This document shows positions 18,127 to 26,625 of a DNA stretch of 64,000 nucleotides, piece by piece. Source of the DNA: Ensifer sp. LC11. GTDB lineage: Bacteria; Pseudomonadota; Alphaproteobacteria; Rhizobiales; Rhizobiaceae. Below the pieces are notes generated by a model. It saw only the letters and a program-made list of their open reading frames with translations. It made no database searches and was not told the origin of the DNA. A program made the position numbers and the translations under genes. Location: positions 1 to 64,000 of the forward strand of contig NZ_MBSO01000028.1 in assembly GCF_001695835.1 (NCBI RefSeq). Direction: 5' to 3'. The number at the start of each line of letters is the position of its first letter. Position 1 is the first letter of the stretch.

Positions 18127-18294
18127 TAGTCGCCCGATTGCTGCGGCGCTGCCCCCTGGTCCGGCGTGGGTGGCGAGGTCATGTAAGCGCGTCCAAGACC
18201 GCGACCTGGCCTTTGCAGGCGCGCTTTGCGTAAATCGGCGGGCGGCCATTCAGGCGCCCGCTGCGCGCGTTTTCCTCTGCGCTGCGAAGATGGT

Positions 18295-18723
18295 ATGGCT
18301 GCGCGCATGACTGCCTCGTCCCACATCGCCCCCACGCCGCTTGCCGAGCGCAGCTGCGGCACGTGCACGCTCTGTTGCCGGCTTCCCGATATCGACGCGT
18401 TGGCCAAACCGGCCAATGCCTGGTGCCAGCATTGCACGCAAGGACAGGGGTGCCGGATCTACGATGCCCGGCCGCAGCTTTGCCGCGACTTCTTGTGTCT
18501 CTGGCGCACGGACGCGGCACTGGACGATGCATGGGAGCCTGCGCGCGCGCGCATGATGATCTATCGCCAGGGGCCGCAGATCACGGTTCTCGTTGATCCT
18601 GATGTCCCCGAAATCTGGCGGCAGGCGCCCTATCTCTCGACGCTTCAAGGCTTTGCGCGGGAGGGCGACGATGGCCAGTACGTCATCGTCTTTGCCGGTG
18701 ATGCGGTGTTTAGGGTTGAATGA
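18295..18723 (+). CDS. YkgJ-family cysteine-cluster protein
   Basis: A 142-residue protein with the metal-binding cysteine pattern of the YkgJ/UPF0153 family: CGTCTLCCRLP near the start, then WCQHCTQGQGC, and RPQLCRDFLCLW. The cluster probably binds iron-sulphur or zinc; the function of the family is poorly known. An alternative start 12 bases downstream is possible. A GC-rich hairpin follows the stop. Confidence 0.8.
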   Translation: MAARMTASSHIAPTPLAERSCGTCTLCCRLPDIDALAKPANAWCQHCTQGQGCRIYDARPQLCRDFLCLWRTDAALDDAWEPARARMMIYRQGPQITVLVDPDVPEIWRQAPYLSTLQGFAREGDDGQYVIVFAGDAVFRVE

Positions 18724-18752
18724 GCGCTGAGCCGCAGGCCCTATAAGAAAGA

Positions 18753-18772
18753 GCCCCGCACGAGGGCGGGGC
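18753..18772. terminator. GC-rich hairpin after the YkgJ gene
   Basis: GCCCCGC pairs with GCGGGGC around a 6-nt loop, 30 bp past the stop. No T-run follows, so termination is only possible. The rest of 18724-19037 shows nothing else. Confidence 0.45.
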
Positions 18773-19037
18773 AAAGCAGGCACCCAAAATGGCTCGGGGT
18801 GCGGGGAAGCGCAGTCCAGAAAGAACGTACTGCGCGGTACGGAAGCTAACGTGCATCTGGCGGGCTGGGGAAGGCCGGATTCGGCGATTCTGGTACGGTT
18901 GCCAAAATAATTTGGGCGAATGGAAGCCAAGCGGATGGGGGTGCCGGGTGGCGTTTTCCTTCCGCTTCCGCTGCTTCCAATTGACTTTGGCGCGCCGTGC
19001 CGCATTTCCGATCGGAGGGAAACCGACGGAGATGACG

Positions 19038-19190
19038 ATGTCAAAGGCGATGCTTTCGGTTCTGTTCCTGGCGCTGCTTGTGCTTTCCGCCTGCGGCAAC
19101 ACGGCGCGCGGCTTTCGGCAGGACAGCACCGAGACCGGGCACGCGCTCGACGATGCGACGCATCGCGTGCTGAAGTCGACGTCGAAGTAG
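19038..19190 (+). CDS. Entericidin-like small lipoprotein
   Basis: A 50-residue protein: hydrophobic signal, then the lipobox LVLSAC at the cleavage point and a short mature part GNTARGFRQDSTETGHALDD. This is the pattern of entericidin A/B family lipoproteins, small outer-envelope proteins of antidote/toxin type in enterics. The ATG at 19038 has GGAG 6 bases upstream; the ATG at 19032 overlaps that site and is less likely. Confidence 0.82.
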   Translation: MSKAMLSVLFLALLVLSACGNTARGFRQDSTETGHALDDATHRVLKSTSK

Positions 19191-19215
19191 CGCTGAGCTG
19201 ATCCGGCTTTGATGT

Positions 19216-19620
19216 CTACCGCAACGGAGCGGTGCGCGGCTGCCCGACGGTTTCGGCGCTCCTGAAGATGACGACGGCGAACAGAAGCACGCCGAGGAAG
19301 GCGACGATCGAGGCGGCGGCGACAATCGGCTCGATCGCCGGGTTGCCGGTGACCATCAGATAGAGTGACGGCACCAGCACGGCGACGCCTGAGGTGTAGA
19401 CGTAATATTGCACGAGTGCGAGCCGGCCCTCGGCCTTGGCCGGGTTAAGCGCATAGTAGATGCCGAAGATCGCCATTGTCACCCAGCCGAGAAGGTTGGT
19501 GTGGGCGTGTGCCGGCGTTGCTGCGTGGTCCTGGCTGATTGCCATGTGAAGGCCGATGACGAGGCCAATGATCAGAAAGATGATTGCGGTCTTGAAGTAG
19601 AGCTGGGCAAGGCGCGGCAT
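19216..19620 (-). CDS. Four-helix membrane protein resembling cytochrome oxidase subunit I
   Basis: A 134-residue protein with four membrane segments. The stretch MAISQDHAATPAHAHTNLLGWV resembles the helix that carries haem/copper histidines in haem-copper oxidase subunit I, and small standalone proteins of this kind occur in rhizobia. It lacks the remaining helices, so it cannot be a full oxidase; a haem- or NO-related role is only a guess. Single gene, convergent with the entericidin gene. Confidence 0.65.
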   Translation of the reverse strand: MPRLAQLYFKTAIIFLIIGLVIGLHMAISQDHAATPAHAHTNLLGWVTMAIFGIYYALNPAKAEGRLALVQYYVYTSGVAVLVPSLYLMVTGNPAIEPIVAAASIVAFLGVLLFAVVIFRSAETVGQPRTAPLR

Positions 19621-19657
19621 CGGCTGTCTCCTCCTCTAGGGGCGTCTGACTATTTTA

Positions 19658-19930
19658 TTAGCACTTTCGTAAATTAATCGAGATTGCCAAAATTGGGTGA
19701 TCGGCGGAGGGCGGATCCGGTTGGACGGGGCCATCGGACCTCGCGGGCCTGGCGGTCGCGGCCGCAAGCGCTGCGCGCTTACGGGTGGCCATGTCGTTGA
19801 AGGCAGCGAGCTCCTGGCGGTGCAGATAGGCCGATATCGCCGCCTCCACGCCGCGATCGTTGCCGCCTTCGGCTTCCCAGAAGGCTTCCATGGCAGCAAA
19901 AAGGGCGGATTTGTCGAGCGTGACGGTCAT
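19658..19930 (-). CDS. Hypothetical protein, second gene of repressed pair
   Basis: A 90-residue unknown protein starting MTVTLDKSALFAAMEAFWEAE, overlapping the upstream gene by ATGA at 19927-19930. The N-terminal half is helical; the C-terminal half is Ala/Pro-rich. It lies downstream of the palindromic operator at 20445 and so may belong to the phage-like regulon. Confidence 0.6.
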   Translation of the reverse strand: MTVTLDKSALFAAMEAFWEAEGGNDRGVEAAISAYLHRQELAAFNDMATRKRAALAAATARPARSDGPVQPDPPSADHPILAISINLRKC

Positions 19931-20358
19931 CGCAGGCACGTGCCGAACTGCTGGCGGTGGTTGAGGGTGCCGTGGGCTGCCTGGCTATAGGACGCGCGCT
20001 GGGCGTCGAAGTCGGCGCACCAGCGCTCCCAGGCGTTGGAGGTGCGCACGAAGGCCGGCAGCTTGTGCTCTGCCTCAGGGCTCTCGTCGTAAGCGTTCAG
20101 CCAGGCGTCCGCCACGGTTTCGGTGACATCCTCGCCATGAAGCGCGTCGAGGTCGAAACGGATCAGGCGTTCGGCATGCTCGCCGTCGTGCGCCTTGAGC
20201 CAGTCGGCTGCGGTTTTGTAGGTGGTGCCGACGGTGTCGGTTTCGTCGCAAAAGTGGCCGGCGCCCAGCGTCATCAAGGCGAGGATGATCTCGCGCCGCT
20301 GAAGGAAGGGGGCGGCGCTCATCGCCGCCGCGGCGCTTTCTCGGATCACATCGGGCAT
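19927..20358 (-). CDS. Hypothetical protein, first gene of repressed pair
   Basis: A 143-residue soluble protein (MPDVIRESAAAAMSAAPFL at the start), acidic, with two tryptophans close together in NAWERWCADFDAQ. No family recognised. The gene starts about 90 bp from an ATAGGA-AAAA-TCCTAT palindrome that matches sites near the S24 repressor gene, so repression by that protein is likely. Confidence 0.62.
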   Translation of the reverse strand: MPDVIRESAAAAMSAAPFLQRREIILALMTLGAGHFCDETDTVGTTYKTAADWLKAHDGEHAERLIRFDLDALHGEDVTETVADAWLNAYDESPEAEHKLPAFVRTSNAWERWCADFDAQRASYSQAAHGTLNHRQQFGTCLR

Positions 20359-20444
20359 CGTTCACCTCGGTCTGTTCGAGGCCGTACGTGGTGTTCCCTT
20401 TCGGGTTTCCTGTTGGCCCCTCCGGTTCTGCTTTGAATGCAACT

Positions 20445-20480
20445 ATAGGAAAAATCCTATCACGGCGTCAATAGGAAAAA
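20445..20480. promoter_or_regulatory. Putative S24-repressor operators
   Basis: ATAGGA-AAAA-TCCTAT is an inverted repeat with 6-bp arms at 20445-20460. A half-site ATAGGAAAAA follows at 20471-20480, 26 bp on. Matching sites lie before the repressor gene at 22700-22713 and 22731-22749. They sit in the divergent promoter region between the genes at 20358 and 20600. Confidence 0.65.
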
Positions 20481-20599
20481 CGCTGCCGGCAGGAAACTTC
20501 TCGCGCAAACTGTCGATGAGCTGTTATTTGTTCTTGTTTTGTTCCGTGGATTGCGCCACCTTGGCGCTGCCATTTCAGGTGGCGGAAAGGGAGCATGGA

Positions 20600-20848
20600 A
20601 TGATCACCTACTTCGTCGTTCAGAGCTTCACGCTGGGCAGCCGCGGCGCGTTCATCGCCGATGACCCGGTGCCGGCAACCGGAGCCGAACACGCCCGGCG
20701 GCTGGCTGAAAAGCTGGCGGCAAACAAGGCGGGCGTCATCGCCTTCAGTCGGTCAGGAGACCAGGCGACCGGCGAGTTTGAGGATGCAACGGTGCTGTTC
20801 ATTTCCGGCGATCTGCCGACGGAGGTCGAGGAGGCGATCGCGGCCTGA
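20600..20848 (+). CDS. Small conserved hypothetical protein
   Basis: An 82-residue protein beginning MITYFVVQSFTLGSRGAF. Start chosen at 20600 because AAAGGGAGC lies just upstream and the preceding in-frame sequence has no protein character. It has the alternating polar/hydrophobic look of a compact alpha/beta fold and appears cytoplasmic. Divergent from the pair at 19927-20358 across the operator. Confidence 0.6.
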   Translation: MITYFVVQSFTLGSRGAFIADDPVPATGAEHARRLAEKLAANKAGVIAFSRSGDQATGEFEDATVLFISGDLPTEVEEAIAA

Positions 20849-20984
20849 GAATGCCAGAATTTGAGAGTGGGTGCGGGTACGTGGGGCCGGTGATGTCAAT
20901 GGCCCGAGATTCGGGCGGCTGCTTTCCCGAGACCATTCGTCGTTGCCGATCGAAGGGCGGACCTGTGGCTCACCAAACGGCTAG

Positions 20985-21087
20985 AGCATGTCGCGCAAAA
21001 GTGCGCAGCGGTTTTGCGATAACGATATGCGATAAATCAAAGACTTAAAGCGCGAAGAGCGAATCTGAAAGATCGCGACGCGCTCTA
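20985..21087. repeat. Rhizobial dispersed repeat (agagcatgtcgcgc type)
   Basis: It starts ctagagcatgtcgcgc and ends with the near-complement gcgacgcgctctag, enclosing agcggttttgcgataacgat. This sequence type is scattered through Sinorhizobium and Rhizobium intergenic regions. It fills most of the gap between 20849 and 21215, in which no gene is visible. Confidence 0.6.
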
Positions 21088-21215
21088 GATGCGGCTTGGG
21101 AGGCCCTTGCCTATCTTTGCAAGGCGGGTGGCGCCGCGCCGGGGCGGCACATCAGCAAGGTGGATGGCCGGAAGTGCCGCATCCCCGCCAAAGCGTCGGA
21201 GGCGGGCGTCCAGTG

Positions 21216-21710
21216 TCACGAAAACTGGATGGCCTGACGCAGGATTGTTATCGTTTCCGACACTGACGGCCCCTTGATCGGCGGCGGATCAACGCGTTCG
21301 CAGAATTCCCGCCAGACGAACAATGTCAGCTCAGCGCCGTCAGTCGGCGTCTCTCCTGGTCCGTCTGCGAACTGTCCGAGTACCCGGTAGCGATCATCCT
21401 TCCAGAAAAGGTCCTCAACCCACGCATAGATCGGGATCGCGTGAAAATGGATCGGATAACCTGGGGAGTGCCCGTAGCGGCCGATGTAGACGCGCCGGGC
21501 ACCGAGCGCGTTCAGCGCGCGCTGAACCTTTGCGAACACCGTCCCCATCGAACCTAGTGTTTCGGCAGACAGATCGCTCAGATCATTCGTGGCCTTGGTC
21601 GAAGCAATCATGAGGTAGCCGGGGAGCGCCGAATTGATGCGGTGGTTCACGGACCAGCCAGATGTCCGGGCGACATGATACTGCGGAGGAATGCCATGGT
21701 CGTTGCGCAT
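21216..21710 (-). CDS. HIT-family-like protein
   Basis: A 164-residue protein. The region GYPIHFHAIPIY near residue 85-97 gives a histidine pattern (H-F-H) like the histidine triad of HIT nucleotide hydrolases, and ALPGYLMIASTKATNDLSDL earlier resembles the HIT substrate-side strand. One triad histidine seems replaced, so activity is uncertain. Single gene. Confidence 0.6.
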   Translation of the reverse strand: MRNDHGIPPQYHVARTSGWSVNHRINSALPGYLMIASTKATNDLSDLSAETLGSMGTVFAKVQRALNALGARRVYIGRYGHSPGYPIHFHAIPIYAWVEDLFWKDDRYRVLGQFADGPGETPTDGAELTLFVWREFCERVDPPPIKGPSVSETITILRQAIQFS

Positions 21711-22013
21711 GACTGCACCTTATCAGGCATCATTGCCGTCGCAATGACTGGTTTTGGCGCAGTCCAGCCGCAATCACTGATCGATGGGAGCGGTCGTCGG
21801 TCATCCTGCGTTCGGCGTTTTATGGGGCAGCCTCGCAGATCAGCTTCCGCATCATGGCATCGCCGATTGGCGCATCTATGGCAAGCCCGCCCCGGGTCGT
21901 GCGGGGGTGCGCGCCGCCATTTCTTCTCGGCGCGAGCGGTGATCTGCCGGGATCAATAAATAAGCTAACAAAACCAGCGTCTTGCTGCGACTTCCTGTGG
22001 GCGCGGCTCGATC
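21711..22013. other. Gap, nothing recognisable
   Basis: About 300 bp between the HIT-like gene and the repressor gene. Only short frames without ribosome binding sites; no repeat or RNA gene seen. Confidence 0.4.
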
Positions 22014-22664
22014 CTAGCGCGCGCTGTATTTGCCGACGACCCGGTGGCAGAAGGACCACTCGACCCGGCTCTCGGTGAACTCCAGGAAGGGGTTGTACTG
22101 CCGCAGCGTCCATTCGCGATCGTTGAAGGAGATCAGGCGCTTGATGATCGCTTCGGCGTCGTTGGCCGGGGGCACGTGATAGAGCACCACGTCCTTGTCG
22201 CGCGCCGGCGGCAGATGCGGGTGGACGAGCGCCATGTCGCCCGGCTCATAGGCCGGGATCATCGAGCTGCCCGTCAGATAGATGCCATAGGCGCCTTTGA
22301 CGCCTTCGAGCACCGAGGGGCGCTTGACGTATTCGACCGCATCGAAAGTGACGATCACGTGGCCGTCGCCGCCTTGCGCGGCGGCGAAGATCGGCAGGTC
22401 GCGATGGCCGACGAGCTGCTCGCCGGGCACGATCTGCGGCGCGAAGCCGGGCGCGCGCCTTGGTGTTGCTTCACCGGCGGCAACGGTGCCCTGAATGAGG
22501 TCGAGGATCGTGCGGGCGTCGCGCTCGCGCAGCTCCCGCGGCGTCTCTCGCTCGAGGAACTGCTGGATATAGGCGTGGTTCTTCCCGATCGCGATCGACA
22601 GATCCTTGTAGGTCGTCTTCTTCGCGTCGACAGCTTCCCGGATGAGGTGGCGCAATTCGTCCAT
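22014..22664 (-). CDS. Phage-type repressor with S24 peptidase domain
   Basis: A 216-residue protein. The N-terminal helix-turn-helix, about residues 1-70, includes TYKDLSIAIGKNHAYIQQFL. The C-terminal half is a LexA/CI-type S24 domain: the catalytic serine is in LTGSSMIPAYEPGD and the lysine in the following KDVVLYHV to IIKRLI stretch. In the family, this domain either cleaves itself after RecA activation or only dimerises. Start at the ATG giving MDELRHLIREAV; an upstream ATG would add 20 residues. Palindromes matching those at 20445 lie just upstream, pointing to autoregulation. Confidence 0.85.
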   Translation of the reverse strand: MDELRHLIREAVDAKKTTYKDLSIAIGKNHAYIQQFLERETPRELRERDARTILDLIQGTVAAGEATPRRAPGFAPQIVPGEQLVGHRDLPIFAAAQGGDGHVIVTFDAVEYVKRPSVLEGVKGAYGIYLTGSSMIPAYEPGDMALVHPHLPPARDKDVVLYHVPPANDAEAIIKRLISFNDREWTLRQYNPFLEFTESRVEWSFCHRVVGKYSAR

Positions 22665-22699
22665 GGCACTGGCATCCCAGATTCCGTTTCTGACGTCCA

Positions 22700-22749
22700 A
22701 TAGGATTTTTCCTCTTGATGGCAATAAGAAATCCTACTATGAATAGGAT
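22700..22749. promoter_or_regulatory. Putative autoregulatory operators of the S24 repressor
   Basis: ATAGGA-TTTT-TCCT at 22700-22713 and ATCCTA-N7-TAGGAT at 22731-22749 share the half-site of the palindrome at 20445-20460. They lie between the repressor start and the divergent region leading to the replication-like genes. Confidence 0.6.
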
Positions 22750-23354
22750 GTCAACGGAAATTGGCGGTGCAAAGCCACCACGGTCTTTCGTTGCGCGACG
22801 CCAGCGTGACCGGCGTGTTGGCTTGGAAGCGGACCCTGTTCCGGTTCCAGTTGCATCGGTCAGGCGGCTCAAGGGATCGATCGCCGCATCTCTGCGGCGA
22901 TCCAGGCGAGGGGTCGTTGTTGCCTCCCCGGCGATCTCTCGCCTTCAAACTTACGCCGGCAACCGCGCCGGCGCATGCCTTGGCGCGGCCGGTGGCGGTC
23001 TGCGGCCGGCGTTGTGCGCGGGGCTGGGGCTGGGGCCGGCGGCAGGCGTTCTGATCGAGCGTTGCCTGCCTCAGGCTGCTGCATGTTTCCTTTGATCGCA
23101 GGCGATTGAGGGGAAAAACATGCAGCAAACCAAAACGTTACGGCGACCTTTGCGCGTCTGACAGGACGCGCGGCGCTGCAGAGAATCGTCCTTGCACCTG
23201 CGGGTGCGTGGCGCCGGGACTGGGAAGGCTGACCGGTCCGCCCGCAGAAGGGCGAGCGGTTTGCCGGCGAGGGACAATCGGAAACGGGCGCGCGACAGGC
23301 GCGAAGGAATGGCCGCGCCAGATGGTGCGGCCAAACGGGAACGCACGGAAAGAC
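22750..23354. other. Gap between repressor and early genes
   Basis: No convincing gene on either strand. The stretch has long out-of-frame open readings caused by high GC but no ribosome binding site. It should hold the rightward early promoter. Confidence 0.4.
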
Positions 23355-23400
23355 CAGGTTGGAAAAACAGGTTGGAAAAACAGGTTGGAAAAACAGGTTG
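23355..23400. repeat. 13-bp tandem repeats (iteron-like)
   Basis: CAGGTTGGAAAAA is repeated three times without a break (23355, 23368, 23381) and a fourth partial copy, CAGGTTG, follows at 23394. It lies 200 bp before a gene block that includes a DnaA domain IV protein, so it could be a replication or regulatory binding site. No protein-coding reading of it is convincing. Confidence 0.65.
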
Positions 23401-23597
23401 AAAGAAGCGAGTTGGGAAAGAAGCATGGCTGACGACGATCTGACAGGAAAGGCGCCGGCGCAGGGCGCGCGGTGGGGGCGGAGCACGGCTGTCGCTGCAC
23501 AGTTGTCTGCGGCTCGCCAATCGTGCGGCATGGCCTTCGCCTGCCGTTCAGCAAAGGCAAGCGGCCATGCCTGCCGGCGGACGCGGGAGGCTTAGCG

Positions 23598-24335
23598 ATG
23601 CGCATCACCGCCATCGTCGAAGCCCTGGTTCAATCGGGCGCGTCGCCGGAGATGATCCTTTCTGCCGTGCGGGCCGCGGAGGCAGAGCACGTGTCGGAAG
23701 CCGAGCGGCGGCGGGCAAGCGACCGGGAACGGCAGCGGCGTTACCGGGCACGCGTGACGTCACGCGATGTCACGGTGACAGCGGCGGCTGCCCTCTCTGA
23801 TAAAGAAAGCTCCCCCGCACCCCCTAAAGAAACTAACTCTCCCGACCCGACTCCCGACCCGCCCCTGGGGCTGGTTCGGAACGGCGACAGCTTGCTGCCC
23901 GATGGTGGCTGCGAAGCGCGTCCCCGGCAGGGCGGGCGCCGGGCGAACCGGCTCCCCGAGCGTTACGAGCCGGACTGGGGCTTTGCCGCCGGGCTCGGCT
24001 TTTCCCGGGCCGAGGCGGCAGCCGAGTTCGACAAGTTTCGCGACTACTGGGCCGCCAAGTCTGGGCGCAACGCCACCAAGCTCGACTGGGCCGCCACCTG
24101 GCGCAACTGGATGCGCAATGCCGGCAGGCCAAGCCGTGCGACCCGGCCGCATCGGGCGCATCGCCACCCGGCACCGCCGCGAGAGACCGCCTTTGCCCGC
24201 CACCAGCGGGAATGCAGGCAAGCGATTGAACAGGAACTCAATGGAAACCAGGACAATGACCTTTTCAGAGATAATGACGTTGCCGGCGCAGGCCCGGCTT
24301 TCGACCTTGAGCCGGGAGATTACCGCGCTCACTGA
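23598..24335 (+). CDS. Phage-like replication/regulatory protein, unknown
   Basis: A 245-residue protein beginning MRITAIVEALVQSGASPEMI. An Arg/Glu-rich helix follows (SEAERRRASDRERQRRYRAR, a bZIP-like basic stretch), then a Pro-rich linker with PTPDPP, and a C-terminal module RLPERYEPDWGFA...KLDWAATWRNWMRNAG. The last module resembles the C-terminus of helix-turn-helix replication proteins in rhizobial phages. GGAGGCTTAGCG precedes the ATG. It overlaps the next gene by about 95 bp. Confidence 0.65.
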   Translation: MRITAIVEALVQSGASPEMILSAVRAAEAEHVSEAERRRASDRERQRRYRARVTSRDVTVTAAAALSDKESSPAPPKETNSPDPTPDPPLGLVRNGDSLLPDGGCEARPRQGGRRANRLPERYEPDWGFAAGLGFSRAEAAAEFDKFRDYWAAKSGRNATKLDWAATWRNWMRNAGRPSRATRPHRAHRHPAPPRETAFARHQRECRQAIEQELNGNQDNDLFRDNDVAGAGPAFDLEPGDYRAH

Positions 24336-24831
24336 GCGGCTGACCGGCGTCGGCGAGACAGCAGTGCTGCGCAGCCTCGATGCGATGCAGACGGCGGGCA
24401 TGACGATGCCGCAGGCGATCGAGCCGAAAAAAATCCTTGCGGTCTATCTGTACGCGCTTTCCGGCGTGCCGGGCTTCGGGCTTTCGACGGCGACGATGAA
24501 ACTCATCCGCGGCGACTATGCCGCCAACCCGAACGTGCTTCTCGGCGCGATCCCCAAGCCGCCGGTGCTGGCAGCGCTGGCGAAGGCAGAAGCGCTGAAC
24601 CTCAGGGCCGAGCTTGCCCGCAAGCGAGAGATGGTGGCCGTGCTGACAACGGTTGGGGCCGACAATCGCCGATCGGCGGCGAGCCGCAGCCGGGTCCGGG
24701 CGCTGCTCGAACGTTTCCGCAAGGCCCATGCGGCGGAAAAGCAGGAGGAATCCGGCCTTCGCCCCGACAGCAACACCAGTGCCGCCAAGTTCACACCATG
24801 CATCTGTGAGGAGGGTTTCCATGCAGCCTGA
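24241..24831 (+). CDS. Hypothetical early phage-like protein
   Basis: A 196-residue helical protein starting METRTMTFSEIMTLPAQAR, with AGGAACTCA just before the ATG. It contains LSTLSREITALTERLTGVG and a long charged C-terminal helix with EALNLRAELARKREMVAVL. It overlaps both neighbours, so it is translated within one operon. No family recognised. Confidence 0.62.
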   Translation: METRTMTFSEIMTLPAQARLSTLSREITALTERLTGVGETAVLRSLDAMQTAGMTMPQAIEPKKILAVYLYALSGVPGFGLSTATMKLIRGDYAANPNVLLGAIPKPPVLAALAKAEALNLRAELARKREMVAVLTTVGADNRRSAASRSRVRALLERFRKAHAAEKQEESGLRPDSNTSAAKFTPCICEEGFHAA

Positions 24832-25615
24832 AGCGACTGATTTCACGAGGAAGACAACAGGGACCCGCGCAACAGGGGGCCGTTCGAAAGCGGGCCGCTC
24901 GGCAAAGGTGGGGGCGGCTTCCGGCCCGAGCGGCGACGGCAGCGGTTGCGGACAGAAGGGCCTAAGGCGCGCCGGCACACCCGAGCCGCAGGCGGCCGGA
25001 GACCCGATCGGCGCGCAGCGGCAAACACGCACTCGATCTGGTGAAGAGAGGCGCGCTGGTGAGGAGACCTGCGCTGGCGAAGAGGCGCGCGCCGGGCAAG
25101 AGGCGCCGCCGGCGACGCTCGATGATCTCGCCGGCATCGTGGCGGCTCAGGTGCGGGCGCAGACGCGCCGGATCGCGGAGCTGGAGCTGGCGCTCGCCGA
25201 TGCGCAGGCGCGCATCCTGTCGCAGGCGCGGCTGATCTGCACTGCCACGCTTGCCGCTGATGGTGATCTCTTCAGCCGCCGGCCGGTGCGCGAGATCGTC
25301 GAGGACGTGCTGGCGGGCTATCCCGGCATCCGCTGGGAGGAGATCATCGGCGTCGGCCGCGAGCGGCGGCTGGTCGAGCCGCGGCACCGATGCATGAGCG
25401 CCGTCTATCAGGAGCGCCCGGATCTTTCGCTGCCGGCGCTCGGTCGCATCTTCCACCGCGACCACACCTCGGTGCTGCACGCCGTCAACAAACGGGAGCC
25501 GGGCGAGGAACCGCACGAGAATCCGCACGAGACCCAGCACCGGGCACGGACCCGCCGGCCCGACGGACCGCTTGCGGCGGCCAGCGACAGCGGGATCGGC
25601 GTGCGGACACTTTGA
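24821..25615 (+). CDS. Protein with DnaA domain IV (DNA-binding)
   Basis: A 264-residue protein. The first 100 residues are low complexity, rich in Arg, Gly, Ala and Glu (GEERRAGEETCAGEEARAGQ). A helical stretch RRIAELELALADAQARIL follows. The C-terminal third matches DnaA domain IV: EEIIGVGRERRLVEPRH, then MSAVYQERPDLSLPALGRIF and the DnaA-box contact motif RDHTSVLHAV. It lacks the DnaA AAA+ domain, so it can bind DNA but not drive unwinding in the same way. Such proteins occur in phages and islands of alphaproteobacteria. Overlaps the upstream gene by 11 bp. Confidence 0.8.
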   Translation: MQPEATDFTRKTTGTRATGGRSKAGRSAKVGAASGPSGDGSGCGQKGLRRAGTPEPQAAGDPIGAQRQTRTRSGEERRAGEETCAGEEARAGQEAPPATLDDLAGIVAAQVRAQTRRIAELELALADAQARILSQARLICTATLAADGDLFSRRPVREIVEDVLAGYPGIRWEEIIGVGRERRLVEPRHRCMSAVYQERPDLSLPALGRIFHRDHTSVLHAVNKREPGEEPHENPHETQHRARTRRPDGPLAAASDSGIGVRTL

Positions 25616-25650
25616 TATCGGGCACTTTGATATCTGGCACTTTGATTTCC
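25606..25650 (+). repeat. Three 15-bp direct repeats at the end of the DnaA-like gene
   Basis: GACACTTTGATATCG, GGCACTTTGATATCT and GGCACTTTGATTTCC follow each other. The stop codon of the upstream gene lies inside the first unit. Possible slippage product or binding site. Confidence 0.6.
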
Positions 25651-25731
25651 CGATGATTTTGGTTCCCGCCTCGCGCCGGCCCATGGCCGCGCCGAGGGTG
25701 CCGCTGACGAATAAAACAAGGAGTGATAATC

Positions 25732-26337
25732 ATGACATCCAAGGCAGAGCGCATCCGCATCAAGCGCACCAGCCGGGCCGGCCGGCCGCCAAAGGCCAAT
25801 GTGGCGCGCTATCCAGGCGGCCAGATCAAGCATGGCGAAACGGAGCGCGAGGTTCGCGCGATCGCGCTCGATGCGCGCCAGCGCATGCATTTTGCCGGCA
25901 AGCGCGACGTCGACGTGTCGAGCCCCTTTGCCGGCTACACGCTCGGCCGCATGTTTCTCGACGGCAAGCTGACGGCGCATGAGCGCGCGGCCGGCGACGA
26001 ATATGCAAGGCAGATGGCCCGCTATTACAGCCTTACCGGCATTCCCGTTCCGAGCGTGCGGGCGCAGTCACTCTTCGAGGTCAAGGGCTTTGCCGGCGAA
26101 ACGAGCGCCGAGCGTGCCCGCGGCGCCCGGCAGGCCGCCAATCGGATGATGGAACTCGAAGGTGCGCTTTTGAGGCTGCCTGACGGGCCGCAGGTGAAGA
26201 CGACGGTCTTCAACGTCTGCATCATGGACTACGAGATGCTGCGCACCATGCCCGAGCCGCAGCTTGCCTGGCTGAAGCGCGGGCTCAAGGAGTTGCACTG
26301 GCACCTGGGGCTGTCGCGGGAGAAGGAGGCGGGGTGA
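25732..26337 (+). CDS. Hypothetical early phage-like protein
   Basis: A 201-residue basic protein starting MTSKAERIRIKRTSRAGRPP. An AAGGAG lies 8 bases before the ATG. The middle has SPFAGYTLGRMFLDGKLTAH and the C-terminus LKRGLKELHWHLGLSREKEA. The helical, basic character would suit DNA binding, but no family is recognised. Last gene of the early block. Confidence 0.65.
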   Translation: MTSKAERIRIKRTSRAGRPPKANVARYPGGQIKHGETEREVRAIALDARQRMHFAGKRDVDVSSPFAGYTLGRMFLDGKLTAHERAAGDEYARQMARYYSLTGIPVPSVRAQSLFEVKGFAGETSAERARGARQAANRMMELEGALLRLPDGPQVKTTVFNVCIMDYEMLRTMPEPQLAWLKRGLKELHWHLGLSREKEAG

Positions 26338-26625
26338 GGCACGAAGCGGGCGGCTCTGCGGTCGCAAGCCGATGACCGGACCGCCGCCAGCCTCGATGCG
26401 GCATAGGGTGGCCTGGCGGCCAGATGGTTGCACCGCTCGGCTCCTGAGGCAACGCTTGCAAGCCGTTGGGGTTGCTCGAAGGCAACTCCACGCTTGCCGC
26501 GCTTCCTGGCGCTCTTGCGCTCTTGCGATCTGCGGTTTCCGGTCGCGAGAGTTTTTCGGGCCCAGACCTCTGGCGTGAGCCTTGCCCGGGGCCAAGCCTT
26601 CGCATGAATTGCGGGAGGCGCCTCG
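26338..26625. other. Boundary gap, nothing recognisable
   Basis: About 290 bp between the early block and the convergent host deaminase gene. No attachment site, tRNA or repeat is recognised here. Confidence 0.35.

Noticed and set aside
23071-23614. Minus-strand frames with FFQPVFPTCFSN repeats
   Set aside because: They are reverse readings of the 13-bp tandem repeats, have no ribosome binding site and resemble no protein.
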